A stretch of DNA of 64,000 nucleotides from Flavobacteriales bacterium (GTDB lineage Bacteria; Bacteroidota; Bacteroidia; Flavobacteriales_F; PHOS-HE28): positions 1 through 64,000 of the forward strand of contig JAEUSY010000001.1 in the NCBI GenBank assembly GCA_016788295.1. The letters are read 5' to 3'. The position numbers and the translations under genes are program-made. Shown here in pieces: positions 35,030 to 44,358 of the stretch; the first letter of the stretch is position 1, and every line of letters starts with the position of its first letter. A model generated the notes under the pieces. The model saw only the letters and a program-made list of their open reading frames with translations, was not told the origin of the DNA and did no database searches.

Positions 35030-37216
35030 TCAAGGCAATTGCTGCGGGCGTGTGCTCGTAGGTGTAGTACCTCCGATGTTCACCAGTATGATGTCGCGAT
35101 CGTTATTACTTCCCGTGTATTGCACAATGCCGTCCATGTTCACATCCTCCTGTCTGTAGCCCATGATCACAGCAGTGGGTATTATGCCTCCAATAGCGTT
35201 GAGAATGGGGTCGCGATCGTTGTCGGTGTTCGTGTAGCTCAATTGGCCGTTGGGCATCACGTTTCCTGCCCAGAGCGCCATGGCGCCATCCACCGGTTTG
35301 CGCGCCTCGGAACCGAAGGTCGGTGTTGCTTCATTGCGCAGGTCGATAGCGAGCGGTGATGCGGAAAGCGCTTGTGGGCCGGCCGTCATGACCCCAAGAT
35401 GATTCCGATGCCTCACGGCCACATGATAGTTGCCTTCCACTACGCAGAAGCGTAAAGGGGAAACACCATCCTGCTCAACAATGTCGCCATCCCTTTGCAG
35501 GAGCGCGGCCCTACGGCGCAGCACGTTCGAGGGCACATTGGCATCGCGCAATTCGACCAGTACCCAATCGACGATTGCGTTGGTGCCGGACCACTGAAGT
35601 GCTGCCGCTGTGGTGGCGGTGGTATCGTCCAGCCAGAAGCCCATGGCCCTGTATGGATCATCCAAGGGCAACAGGCCACCGGTGCGCAACAGGTCGTGCA
35701 TGGGAATGAAGTCGCCGGTATACGCTGCTTCAAGGAAGACTTTGGCCGCCACCGAAACACCGGCACACGTTGGCTTCCCGTACTTGGCGGTGAACGCATC
35801 CTGGCCACCCACTGGACCAAGGAGCGTTACCCCTGAACCAGGGTCCATGTCGATGGTCTGGCGGAACTCGCCACAGATGTGGATCTTGCTCGCTGGCCCT
35901 AGAGCAACAGCGTTACTGATATCATTCTGGGCGCTGCCAATGCCCGAACCCCATTGCAGGTTGCCCCCAGCGCTGTAGCTGAGCAGGAACATATCGCTGC
36001 CCCCGAGGCCAACGATGTTCGTTGTGCCCGCCCCGGGATCGATGTCCATAGTGCCACCAAAGAACCCAGTGACATAGACCTCGTTCTGGTTGCCCGTGCG
36101 AATCCCCAGTCCCTCGCAGAGAAACCCGTTCAACAGAAAGGCCCAGACGAAGTCGCCATTCGCGTCGAGTTTCAACACGTAAGCTGGTTCGTTGAACGCA
36201 CCAGCGAGGGTGAAGACACCGGGGCCGGGGTCCATGTCGGATGGACTGTTGAGCACACCGGTGTACACAGTAGCACCAGCAAGGTCCACCGCGACGCTGC
36301 GTGCACGTTCGAAACTGGTGCCACCTGTGCGCTTGGCCCAAACAAGTGTACCACTTGCTGAAAGCTTCAAAGCGAACATGTCCGCATCGCCAGCGGATAC
36401 GAGCGAAAGCACTCCGGCACCGGGGTCCATATCGGCAGTGCCACGGAACTCGCCAGTAATGTGCACCTCGCCGTTCCCGCGCAGCGCGATGGCCCAGCCG
36501 ATATCATTGCCGCTACCGCCCACAGCAGCACCCCAAACGAAATTCCCGTTGGCATCCATTTTCTGCACAAAGACGTCCTGCCCGCCATTGCCCCCAGCGT
36601 TGTTGACACCTGCACCGGGATCAAGATCAGCGACCGCACCAACAACTCCGGTAGTGTGCACATTGCCATCGGCATCCACCGCGATACCGTTACCAGCATC
36701 ATTGCTGTTTCCCCCGAAAAGGCGCCCCCAAAGGAAATTGCCGTTCGGATCAAGCTTGATCACAAATACATCGAAGCTGGTGTTCGCACTGGTGACCATG
36801 AACACGGCTTCCGAGGGGTCCAGGTCCACTGTGCCACTGACCTTGCCCGTTACCAACACATTGCCGAAGGCATCCACGGCCACGCCCAACCCCTGGTCCG
36901 CGCCGCCAGCTCCTATGGCACGTGCCCAAAGGAAGTTGCCATCCACATCGAGCTTCTGAATGAACACATCCGAACTGCCATTACTGGTAAGGTTGCTCAC
37001 ACCTGCGCCCGGGTCCATATCGGCCGTTAGTGTGAAGGAACCTGTAGTTATCACGGACGCTTCGGCATCCACGGTCACCGCAAATGCGATCTCCTGTAGT
37101 GTTCCACCAGCTGACCGTGCCCATTCCAACGACTGCGCACTGTTTGCTACAGGTGCCATCAGAAGGACCAAGATCAGGGTTGCCCTCACCGGGCGTAACA
37201 AGTTCATGTGCTCCAT
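35030..37216 (-). CDS. Secreted SBBP/beta-propeller repeat protein with dockerin-like C-terminus
   Basis: A 728-residue exported protein. The start at 37216 (MEHMNLLRPVRATLILVLLMAPVANSAQ) gives a signal peptide; the frame to 37318 adds an unlikely N-terminal extension. Residues of about 30-480 hold about eight repeats of some 55 residues with the pattern VTGxFxGTxDxDPGAGVxxL ... DVFVxKLDxNGNFxWA, probably a beta-propeller. The C-terminus has two copies of a short Asp/Asn-rich motif (YTNTDNDRDPILNAIGG and YTGSNNDRDIILVNIGG), which look like calcium-binding dockerin-type loops. No standard T9SS sorting domain is present. It converges on the fructosamine kinase gene. Function unknown, probably at the cell surface. 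Confidence 0.72.
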   Translation of the reverse strand: MEHMNLLRPVRATLILVLLMAPVANSAQSLEWARSAGGTLQEIAFAVTVDAEASVITTGSFTLTADMDPGAGVSNLTSNGSSDVFIQKLDVDGNFLWARAIGAGGADQGLGVAVDAFGNVLVTGKVSGTVDLDPSEAVFMVTSANTSFDVFVIKLDPNGNFLWGRLFGGNSNDAGNGIAVDADGNVHTTGVVGAVADLDPGAGVNNAGGNGGQDVFVQKMDANGNFVWGAAVGGSGNDIGWAIALRGNGEVHITGEFRGTADMDPGAGVLSLVSAGDADMFALKLSASGTLVWAKRTGGTSFERARSVAVDLAGATVYTGVLNSPSDMDPGPGVFTLAGAFNEPAYVLKLDANGDFVWAFLLNGFLCEGLGIRTGNQNEVYVTGFFGGTMDIDPGAGTTNIVGLGGSDMFLLSYSAGGNLQWGSGIGSAQNDISNAVALGPASKIHICGEFRQTIDMDPGSGVTLLGPVGGQDAFTAKYGKPTCAGVSVAAKVFLEAAYTGDFIPMHDLLRTGGLLPLDDPYRAMGFWLDDTTATTAAALQWSGTNAIVDWVLVELRDANVPSNVLRRRAALLQRDGDIVEQDGVSPLRFCVVEGNYHVAVRHRNHLGVMTAGPQALSASPLAIDLRNEATPTFGSEARKPVDGAMALWAGNVMPNGQLSYTNTDNDRDPILNAIGGIIPTAVIMGYRQEDVNMDGIVQYTGSNNDRDIILVNIGGTTPTSTRPQQLP

Positions 37217-37330
37217 GGCAAGGGGTGTTGTGCAATGCCAAGCTAACACACTCCGACGCGCATACAACATGCGAGCCTTCGCCCAGCCCGCACTAGTGAT
37301 GGACCGTGAGCGATCCAATGCCCAAACTGT

Positions 37331-38317
37331 TCACCACTGAGGCCTTACGGGAGCATTGTTCAACACGTTCTCGATCTTCTCCATGACAGCCGGTGTCAGC
37401 AGGTCCTGCGCCTCGCTGGCCTTGAGGTTCTCCTTTAGTTGTGTTTCCTTGCTCGCCCCGAGGATCACCGTGCTCACATTGGGGTTCTTCAGGCACCATG
37501 CAAGGGCCATCACGGGCAGTGAGAGGCCCAGGCCATCGGCGATCTTGTTCAGCTTCTCCACGGTCTTGAGGCGATCGGGCGTGAGCTCGCGTTCACGCAA
37601 CCAATCGAGGCCTTCCATTGTGAGGCGCGTACCCTTGGTGGCCTTGATGTCGCGGTGCTTGCCGGTGAGGATGCCACTGGCCAGCGGGCTCCAGATGGTG
37701 GTGCCGAGGCCTACGGTCTTATACACCTGCCCGAACTCCACCTCCACCTTGGCGCGGTGGAACATGTTGTATTGCGGCTGTTCCATCACCGGTCCGATCA
37801 GGTGGTGCTGCTTCGCCACCATATGCGCCTCCATGATCTCCTGTGCGCTCCACTCGCTGGTGCCCCAGTAAAGCACCTTGCCGCTCATGATCAGTTGGTG
37901 CATGGTCCAAACCGTTTCCTCGATCGGTGTGTTCTTGTCCGGCCGGTGGCAGAAGTAGAGGTCCAGGTACTCCACCTGCAGGCGTTTGAGCGCATCGTTG
38001 CAGGCTTCCACCACATGTTTGCGATGGAGCCCCACCTGCGTGGGCAGTTTGCCACCCGCACCGAAGTAGGCCTTACTGCTCACGATCCAAGTGTCGCGCG
38101 ACCATTTTTGCTTCTTCAGGATCTTGCCCATCACGCGTTCGCTCTCGCCGCGGGCATAGATCTCGGCATTGTCGAAGAAGTTGATGCCGTTGTCATAAGC
38201 GGTCTTCATCAACTTCTCCGCAGTAGCGTCGGTGATCTGTTTGCCGAAGGTGAGCCAACTTCCGAGGGAGAGCTCAGAGACCTGTAGACCGGAAGTGCCG
38301 AGGCGACGGTAGCGCAT
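37331..38317 (-). CDS. Aldo/keto reductase
   Basis: A 328-residue NADPH-dependent oxidoreductase of the TIM-barrel AKR superfamily, closest in pattern to the potassium-channel beta-subunit/YghZ-like group. MRYRRLGTSGLQVSELSLGSW opens it, and the catalytic Asp and Tyr are in FFDNAEIYARGESE. GTSEWSAQEI and ATKGTRL support the group. The C-terminal SxxxxQLxENLKA NADP segment (GASKETQLKENLKASEAQ) is present. The ATG at 38317 is chosen because it begins the conserved core; the longer frame to 38413 would cross the candidate promoter element at 38367-38374. Substrate unknown. Confidence 0.93.
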   Translation of the reverse strand: MRYRRLGTSGLQVSELSLGSWLTFGKQITDATAEKLMKTAYDNGINFFDNAEIYARGESERVMGKILKKQKWSRDTWIVSSKAYFGAGGKLPTQVGLHRKHVVEACNDALKRLQVEYLDLYFCHRPDKNTPIEETVWTMHQLIMSGKVLYWGTSEWSAQEIMEAHMVAKQHHLIGPVMEQPQYNMFHRAKVEVEFGQVYKTVGLGTTIWSPLASGILTGKHRDIKATKGTRLTMEGLDWLRERELTPDRLKTVEKLNKIADGLGLSLPVMALAWCLKNPNVSTVILGASKETQLKENLKASEAQDLLTPAVMEKIENVLNNAPVRPQW

Positions 38318-38635
38318 GTGGTTACTATTGTTCGTTGGAAAGTGGGGTCGTGGAACCCAGAGGGAACAAAGATCGACGCCAATGGTTGTTGATGGACAGT
38401 GGAAAAACCGCACACTGCGTCCACCAACACTTCACATGGTCAAAACGTCTTAGAGACGCAAGCCAACGAGTTTCGCAAATACCGCAACGGATCGAACATC
38501 CGAGCACCATCATGGAAGATGGTCCTTGAGCAAAGGGCCATCGCGACCCTCACCCCAACGATACCCGGGAGGGTATTGCCCACCAATATCGGCGGGGCTG
38601 GTGATCGTCGCCTCCTGTGCGTCGGATGAAAAGTG

Positions 38636-38663
38636 GAAGGAGCCCCGGGGACGGGGCTTCTTC
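38636..38663. terminator. Terminator-like hairpin without an assigned gene
   Basis: GAAGGAGCCCC (38636-38646) pairs with GGGGCTTCTTC (38653-38663) over 11 positions with one G-U pair and a 6-base loop. There is no strong T-run on the + strand; the minus strand has a short TTTT further on. Confidence 0.4.
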
Positions 38664-38690
38664 GTGTGGTGAACCTTTGGTACGTTGTAG

Positions 38691-38698
38691 CACCTTTG
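38691..38698 (+). promoter_or_regulatory. -7-like element (CACCTTTG) of the RidA gene
   Basis: It ends four bases before the ATG at 38703, the same spacing as at many other genes in the window. Confidence 0.45.
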
Positions 38699-38702
38699 CA
38701 GC

Positions 38703-39113
38703 ATGAGCAGCATTTCCAGCAACAAGGCGCCCGAACCCGTTGGCCACTACCCGCATGCCCGCCGCGTGGGCGATCTGTTGTTCCTGAGCGGTGTGGGACC
38801 CCGCGAACGTGGCACCAAGAAGATCCCCGGCGTGGAGCTCGACGAGCAGGGCAATATCGTGAGCTATGACATCGAGACGCAGGTGCGCAGCGTGTTCCAG
38901 AACGTGCGGTGGATATTGGAGGATAGCGGCTGCAGCTGGGACAAGATCGTGGACGTGACGGTGTACCTCACCAACATGAAGGCCGACTTCCCCACCTACA
39001 ACAGGCTTTGGAAGGAATACTTCGAGAACGATCCGCCCTGCAGGACCACGTTGGAGATCAACTGCCTTCCCACGCCCATTGCCATTGAACTGAAGGTGAT
39101 CGCCGCGATGTGA
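38703..39113 (+). CDS. RidA-family deaminase, probably 2-aminomuconate deaminase
   Basis: A 136-residue YjgF/RidA-fold protein. The family hydrolyses imines or enamines; one branch deaminates 2-aminomuconate to 4-oxalocrotonate. The segment GPRERGTKKIPGVELDEQGNIVSYDIETQVRSVFQNV and the Arg of PPCRTTLEINCLP match that branch better than the general RidA type, whose proteins are shorter at this point. This would be the step after the aldehyde dehydrogenase in the lower kynurenine pathway. It stands alone, 9 kb from that gene. General RidA housekeeping activity is the alternative. Confidence 0.85.
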   Translation: MSSISSNKAPEPVGHYPHARRVGDLLFLSGVGPRERGTKKIPGVELDEQGNIVSYDIETQVRSVFQNVRWILEDSGCSWDKIVDVTVYLTNMKADFPTYNRLWKEYFENDPPCRTTLEINCLPTPIAIELKVIAAM

Positions 39114-39226
39114 TCATCCATCACGCGAGGTCCTTGAGCCGAGGCCACTGGAGCCGGAGCTTTGAACGCGACAAGAGGTCTTGGCCACGAACGCTCGGCT
39201 TGCCAACAACTGGACCTGCCGAGGCT

Positions 39227-40699
39227 TCACCAGCCGAAGAACAACATCAGCAAAAGCACCCCGATCAGGTCCATCCACACACCGGCCTTCACCATTTGAC
39301 GCATGGGAATGCGGCCGGTACCGAACACGATGGTCTGCATGGGCGATGCAACGGGCAGCATGAAGCCCAGGCTGGCGCCCATGGCCGCTGGCCACAGAAT
39401 GCTCTGCGGGTCCATACCCCAACGTTCGGCCATGGCTGCGAGAATGGGTAGCGTAAGGCTTGCAGTGGCGGTGTTGCTGCCCAATTCACTTAACAGGCAC
39501 ACGATAAGGGTGGTGGAGCCGATCAAGAGCATCATGGGCAACGAACCGATGCCAGACATGGCCTCACCGATGATGTTGCTTAGCCCGCTCTTGTCAACAC
39601 CCGATGCGAGCGCGAAGCCGCCACCGATAAGCAGCAATACACCCCAAGGCACACGGTGCTCAGCGAAGCCCCAGCTCATGAGCGCATGGCCATCCTCGTG
39701 GGTGGCGTAGGCATCCTGCGGTTCGCGCTTGTGCTTGCTGGCGGGCAACAGGAAGAGAATCACCGCGCCGAACACGGCCACGGCCGCGTCACTCACTTCA
39801 CCCAGCGATTCCGAATGTTCACGCCAACCTTTGAACAATACCAGGTCATCTTGTTCGATCGAATCCCCGGTCATCCAAAGCAGGGCCACCAATGCGAACA
39901 CGCAGCCTGCGATCCACTCGTCGCGTGAGGGACGGCCCAGCGCTTTCAGTCGCTCCTGCACGGCATCGGACGCTCCCAACGTATCGCCCTTCAAATCGAA
40001 CACCACGCGTGTGAGCAACACCCATGCAAAGGCAAGGTAGACCGCGGCCAAGGGCAGACCGGTGGCCATCCATTGCCCGAAACCAATGGCCGACTGATCC
40101 GGATAGAGCTGCTTCCATAAGGCAATGAAGACCAGGTTGGGCGGAGTACCCACCGGTGTTGCCAACCCACCTACTGTGGCGCCGTAGGCCACACCAAGCA
40201 ACAAGGGGACCGTGAGCCGCTTGCGCGCTTCAGCCGGCGCATCGTCATCATCGATCAGGCTAAGGGCGATGGGGAGCATCACCAGCGTGGCCGCCGTGCT
40301 GTTGATCCACATGCTGAGCAAGGCAGTGGCGGCCATGATACCCAGCACCAGGCGTGATGAAGAGCTGCCCATGCCCGACATGATGCGCAGTGCTATGCGT
40401 CGATGCAGGCCACAACGCTCGATGCCCAAGGCGATGATGAAGCCCCCCAGGAAAAGGAAGATGATCTCCTTACCGTAGTGGGAAGCGGTGCCCGGCACCG
40501 AATCGATACCAAGCACCGGGAAGAGCACCAGTGGCAGTATGGACGTTACCGGGATCGGCACGGCCTCGGTGATCCACCAAGTGGCCATCCATGCCACCAG
40601 TCCGGCCATCAATGCGGGCAATGGCCCATGGTGAAGCATGAGCGCATAGACCACGGCGCCAAGGGCAGGACCAGCGATGCGGAACAGGATCGTCCTCAA
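39227..40699 (-). CDS. SLC13/DASS-family anion symporter
   Basis: A 490-residue polytopic permease with about 12 hydrophobic segments. The two family signatures are visible: WINSTAATLVMLPIALSL in the first half and LSELGSNTATASLTLPILAAMA in the second. TPVGTPPNLVF is also typical. Members import dicarboxylates, citrate or sulfate with sodium. The frame starts with TTG at 40699, inside the tail of the upstream gene's terminator; a start at the Met at 40639 would remove part of the first membrane segment. Substrate cannot be told from sequence. Confidence 0.88.
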   Translation of the reverse strand: MRTILFRIAGPALGAVVYALMLHHGPLPALMAGLVAWMATWWITEAVPIPVTSILPLVLFPVLGIDSVPGTASHYGKEIIFLFLGGFIIALGIERCGLHRRIALRIMSGMGSSSSRLVLGIMAATALLSMWINSTAATLVMLPIALSLIDDDDAPAEARKRLTVPLLLGVAYGATVGGLATPVGTPPNLVFIALWKQLYPDQSAIGFGQWMATGLPLAAVYLAFAWVLLTRVVFDLKGDTLGASDAVQERLKALGRPSRDEWIAGCVFALVALLWMTGDSIEQDDLVLFKGWREHSESLGEVSDAAVAVFGAVILFLLPASKHKREPQDAYATHEDGHALMSWGFAEHRVPWGVLLLIGGGFALASGVDKSGLSNIIGEAMSGIGSLPMMLLIGSTTLIVCLLSELGSNTATASLTLPILAAMAERWGMDPQSILWPAAMGASLGFMLPVASPMQTIVFGTGRIPMRQMVKAGVWMDLIGVLLLMLFFGW

Positions 40700-40730
40700 A
40701 AGCGGAGCGGCCCCCTTTAGAGGCCGCTCC
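40696..40730 (-). terminator. Rho-independent terminator of the efflux operon
   Basis: GGAGCGGCC (40704-40712) pairs perfectly with GGCCGCTCC (40722-40730), loop of nine, followed on the minus strand by TTTT. It lies 22 bases after the RND permease stop at 40753 and reaches into the start of the SLC13 gene. Confidence 0.8.
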
Positions 40731-40752
40731 CAAGATAGCTGCGACCGCGTGA

Positions 40753-43700
40753 TCAGATGGTCACGGCAGCGGTCTTGCCCTCCACCATGAATGGCCTCGG
40801 TGCTTTGGTCCTCGACTTGCCGAAGCGGAACTTGACCTTCATCAACACAAGATACATCAAGGGTACCACCACCAGCGTGAGGAAGGTGGCGAAGGTGAGA
40901 CCGAAGATCACCGTCCAGCTCATGGGGCCCCAGAACACCGTGTTGTCACCGCCCAGAGTAAGCTGCGGATCCAGCTGCGAGAAGAGGGTGAAGAAATTCA
41001 CATTAAGTCCGATGGCCAGCGGTATCAGGCCCAGCACTGTGGTGATGGCCGTGAGCAGCACAGGACGCAGACGACGTGCACCAGCATCCTCAATGGCCAA
41101 GAGTATCTCGGACATGGGCAAACGGTCCTCCTCATCAAGGCCCAGTTCCGCCTTGCGGCGCTGTTGCAGCAGCATCATGAAATCGATGAGCACGATGGCA
41201 TTGTTCACCACCACACCTGCGAGCGAGATGATACCGATCATCGTCATCATGATCACGAACTCCATGCGGAAAATCACCAGGCCAAGGAACACGCCAATGA
41301 GGCTGAAGATCACTGAGAACATGATGATGGCCGGCACGCTGCTGCTGTTGAACTGCATGACGATGATGAGGAAGACCAGGCAAACCGCGATCAGCAGTGC
41401 AGTGCTCAGGAAGCTCATCTGCTTCTCCTGCTCCTTCATCTCACCCGTGAACTCGTAGGTGTAGCGTGGGTCCTTCTCGAAGCCCTGCATGGCCTCCTGC
41501 ACTTTGCCCACCACCTCATTCGGATTATAGTCGCCGAGCACATTGCTCTGCACCTGCACCATGCGCTTCAGGTCCTTGCGCTTCACCGCGCTATACGTAC
41601 TGGTGAACCGCGTAGTGGCCAGCGCGCTGATCGGCACCTGCCGCATCTGCCCATTGGTCTGGTCGCGGAAGGTGACGCGCATGCCTGTGAGCACTTCAGG
41701 ATCATAGCGATACTCATCCTTCAGGCGGAGGTTCACGGGGTAGTCGTCCTCTCCCAGCTTATACGTGCTTACCTCGCGGCCATAGAGCGCGGTCCGCAAG
41801 GCATCGCCAATGGCAAATGTGCTAACGTTATAGCGACGGGCCTTGGCGCGGTCAATGTCCAACGGCATCTCCGGTTTGCCGAGCTCGATATCAAGCTTCA
41901 GCTCCTCCACACCGGCAATATGCTGGCCGATGAGGAATTGGCGGAGACGCTCACCTTCAGCGATCAATCCGTTCACATCATCGCCCTTGATCTCGATGTT
42001 TATTGGTTTACCTGCGGGCGGCCCTGCGGCATCCTTATCCACAGTAACGGTCACACCTGGCACACCACGTACGGCTTCGCGAACGTCCTCCATCACATCC
42101 AATGTGTTGATGCCTCGACGCTCGGCATACTTCACGAAGCTCACCTGCACACGGCCTTTGTGCGGCGTGGCGGCCAGCGATGGCCCTGCAGCGGGATCAC
42201 TGGTGCCTTCGCCAACCTGGGCGATCACACTGCTCACCAGGAAGTTGACCGTGTCGGCTCGCACCGAGCCATCAGCCAGCGTATCGTACACCACCGTATT
42301 GTATTTCGGTGCCGCGAGCACCCTGAACACCCGCTCTTCAATGAGACGCGTGGTGGCATCGGTCTCTGCGATGTCCGTGCCAATGGGTTTTTCGATGAAC
42401 ACGTTCACATACTGTGGTTGGTTGATCGGGAAAAACAAGGTCTTCGGTGGGAAGACACCCAGCAGTGCGAACGATGCGAACAACATGCCCACGGTGCCCA
42501 AGAGCACGTAACGCGGACGCTTGCCTTGTAGCACCCACACCAGGAACGAACGGTAACGCTCCTCTACCTTGGGCATGGTCACGTTCTGGAAACGCACCGA
42601 CCACGGGTAGAGGAAATAGTGATTGATGAAGCCGAACAAGCCGAAGGTCAGCGCCAGGTTGCCCAATGTGAACAGGAAGGGTAAACCAGCAAAATGGCCG
42701 ATCAAGCTGAACAACAGACCAAGGCCTGTGACCCATGGTCCAACAACAAACGTCAGGAAGCGCGTAGGCCCATCCTGTTCCACCCGCATGAAGCGGGCGG
42801 CAAGCATGGGGTTGATGACAAGGCCCACGAACAATGAACTCGTGAGCACCACCATGAGCGTGAGCGGCAGGTACTTCATGAACTCACCCATGATACCCGG
42901 CCAGAACATGAGCGGGATGAACACGGCAACGGTGGTGGCGGTGCTACCGATGATGGGCCAGGCCACTTCGCCGACACCGTTCTTGGCGGCGCGGATGGCG
43001 GACTGGCCTTCACTCATCAAACGGTGGGTGTTCTCGATCACCACGATGCCGTTGTCCACCAGCATGCCCAGTGCAAGCACGAGGCTGAAGAGCACCATCA
43101 TGTTGAGGGTGATGCCCATGGCATTCAGCACAAGGAAGCTCAGCAGCATGCTCATGGGAATGGCGATACCCACGAACAACGCGTTACGCAGACCCAGGAA
43201 GAACATGAGCACACCCACCACGAGCAGTATCCCGAAAATGATGCTGTTCTCCAGTTCATCGACCTGTGTGCGGGTCTGGTCGCTCATGTCACCGGTAAGG
43301 CTGACGTTGAGGTCCTTGGGGAAACGATGAGCCGTGAAATCGGCGAGTATGCTCTTGATGCTATCGCTGGCCACCAATAGGTTGCGGCCGCTGCGCTTGA
43401 TCACGTCGAGCATCACTACGGGTTGGCCGTACTCGCGTGCATAGCTCTTGGGTTCCTCGTAGGTGAAGGCCACATCGGCGATCTCGCCCAAGCGGACAAT
43501 CTCCAGGTTCTCCTGTTTCACGATGATGGAGCGCACTTGGTCCATATCGGTGAACTCTCCGTTCACGCTGATGCTCCGGCGCAATCCATCCACCAGCACT
43601 TCGCCACCGCTGATGCTCACATTCTCCTGTTGAATGGCCGCGGCCACATCGTTGAAGGCCACCATGCGTGCCTCCATCTTGGGCAGGTCGAGGCTGATGC

Positions 43701-44301
43701 GTACTTCCTTTTTCGGTACGCCACGGATCTCCACCTTATTGATCTCGGGCAGGTCCTCAATGCGGTCTTCCAGCTCCTCGGCCCACGCGTTCAGCTGGTC
43801 CATGCTGTAATCGCCGCTGAGGTTGATGTTGAGGATCGGCATCATCTCAGAGAGGTTCATCTCAAAGATGTTCGGCTCAGCGGGCAGGTCGGTGGGGAAG
43901 TCGGGATCGGCCTTGGCCTTGTCCACGGCATCCTTCACCTTGCGTAGCGCCTCGGTGGGGGTAACGTTGAAATCGAACTTCACCTGAATGGTGCTGTAGC
44001 CCTGCACGCTCGTGGAGTTGATCTCGTCAATGCCCGTGATGGTCTTGATCTCCTTCTCCAGCGGGCGCGTGATCAGTTTTTCCATATCGTCCGGCGCATT
44101 GCCGGGATAGGGGGTGCCCACGTAGATCTCGGGGGTCACCACTTCCGGAAAGGCCTCGCGCGGCATGGTGCTGTACGCCACCAGTCCCGTTAAGGCGATC
44201 AGCACGGTGAGCACCATCACTGTTGCCCGGTTCTCCACCGCCCAGGTGGACAGGCCGAAGCGCTTATCGCTGGTACCGCTTTGTCCGTTGTTGCTTGACA
44301 T
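40753..44301 (-). CDS. RND-family efflux permease (AcrB/HAE type)
   Basis: Proton-driven inner-membrane pump of a tripartite efflux system. It has 1182 residues from the ATG at 44301 (MSSNNGQSG...); an in-frame ATG at 44340 would add 13 residues and cannot be excluded. The family N-terminus (RATVMVLTVLIALTGLVAYSTMPREAFPE) is followed by GMLVDNGIVVIENTHR, with the proton-relay Asp of TM4, and VVNNAIVLIDFMM in the second half. It is longer than AcrB (about 1050) because of extra hydrophobic segments near residues 510-590. It is the last gene of the TetR-TolC-HlyD-RND operon. Confidence 0.95.
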   Translation of the reverse strand: MSSNNGQSGTSDKRFGLSTWAVENRATVMVLTVLIALTGLVAYSTMPREAFPEVVTPEIYVGTPYPGNAPDDMEKLITRPLEKEIKTITGIDEINSTSVQGYSTIQVKFDFNVTPTEALRKVKDAVDKAKADPDFPTDLPAEPNIFEMNLSEMMPILNINLSGDYSMDQLNAWAEELEDRIEDLPEINKVEIRGVPKKEVRISLDLPKMEARMVAFNDVAAAIQQENVSISGGEVLVDGLRRSISVNGEFTDMDQVRSIIVKQENLEIVRLGEIADVAFTYEEPKSYAREYGQPVVMLDVIKRSGRNLLVASDSIKSILADFTAHRFPKDLNVSLTGDMSDQTRTQVDELENSIIFGILLVVGVLMFFLGLRNALFVGIAIPMSMLLSFLVLNAMGITLNMMVLFSLVLALGMLVDNGIVVIENTHRLMSEGQSAIRAAKNGVGEVAWPIIGSTATTVAVFIPLMFWPGIMGEFMKYLPLTLMVVLTSSLFVGLVINPMLAARFMRVEQDGPTRFLTFVVGPWVTGLGLLFSLIGHFAGLPFLFTLGNLALTFGLFGFINHYFLYPWSVRFQNVTMPKVEERYRSFLVWVLQGKRPRYVLLGTVGMLFASFALLGVFPPKTLFFPINQPQYVNVFIEKPIGTDIAETDATTRLIEERVFRVLAAPKYNTVVYDTLADGSVRADTVNFLVSSVIAQVGEGTSDPAAGPSLAATPHKGRVQVSFVKYAERRGINTLDVMEDVREAVRGVPGVTVTVDKDAAGPPAGKPINIEIKGDDVNGLIAEGERLRQFLIGQHIAGVEELKLDIELGKPEMPLDIDRAKARRYNVSTFAIGDALRTALYGREVSTYKLGEDDYPVNLRLKDEYRYDPEVLTGMRVTFRDQTNGQMRQVPISALATTRFTSTYSAVKRKDLKRMVQVQSNVLGDYNPNEVVGKVQEAMQGFEKDPRYTYEFTGEMKEQEKQMSFLSTALLIAVCLVFLIIVMQFNSSSVPAIIMFSVIFSLIGVFLGLVIFRMEFVIMMTMIGIISLAGVVVNNAIVLIDFMMLLQQRRKAELGLDEEDRLPMSEILLAIEDAGARRLRPVLLTAITTVLGLIPLAIGLNVNFFTLFSQLDPQLTLGGDNTVFWGPMSWTVIFGLTFATFLTLVVVPLMYLVLMKVKFRFGKSRTKAPRPFMVEGKTAAVTI

Positions 44302-44358
44302 GTTCGTTGGTTCGATGGCGACCCGTGGGTCTCCGTTCATTCATTCATCAGTACCGGC

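Larger units (their letters stand above)
38318..38702. other. Divergent intergenic region between aldo/keto reductase and RidA genes
   Basis: No plausible gene. It holds a -7-like element for the reductase (GATCTTTG, minus strand, 38367-38374), a hairpin at 38636-38663 and a -7-like element for the RidA gene (38691-38698). The hairpin has no obvious protein gene to terminate, so a short transcript in 38400-38660 is possible. Confidence 0.55.
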
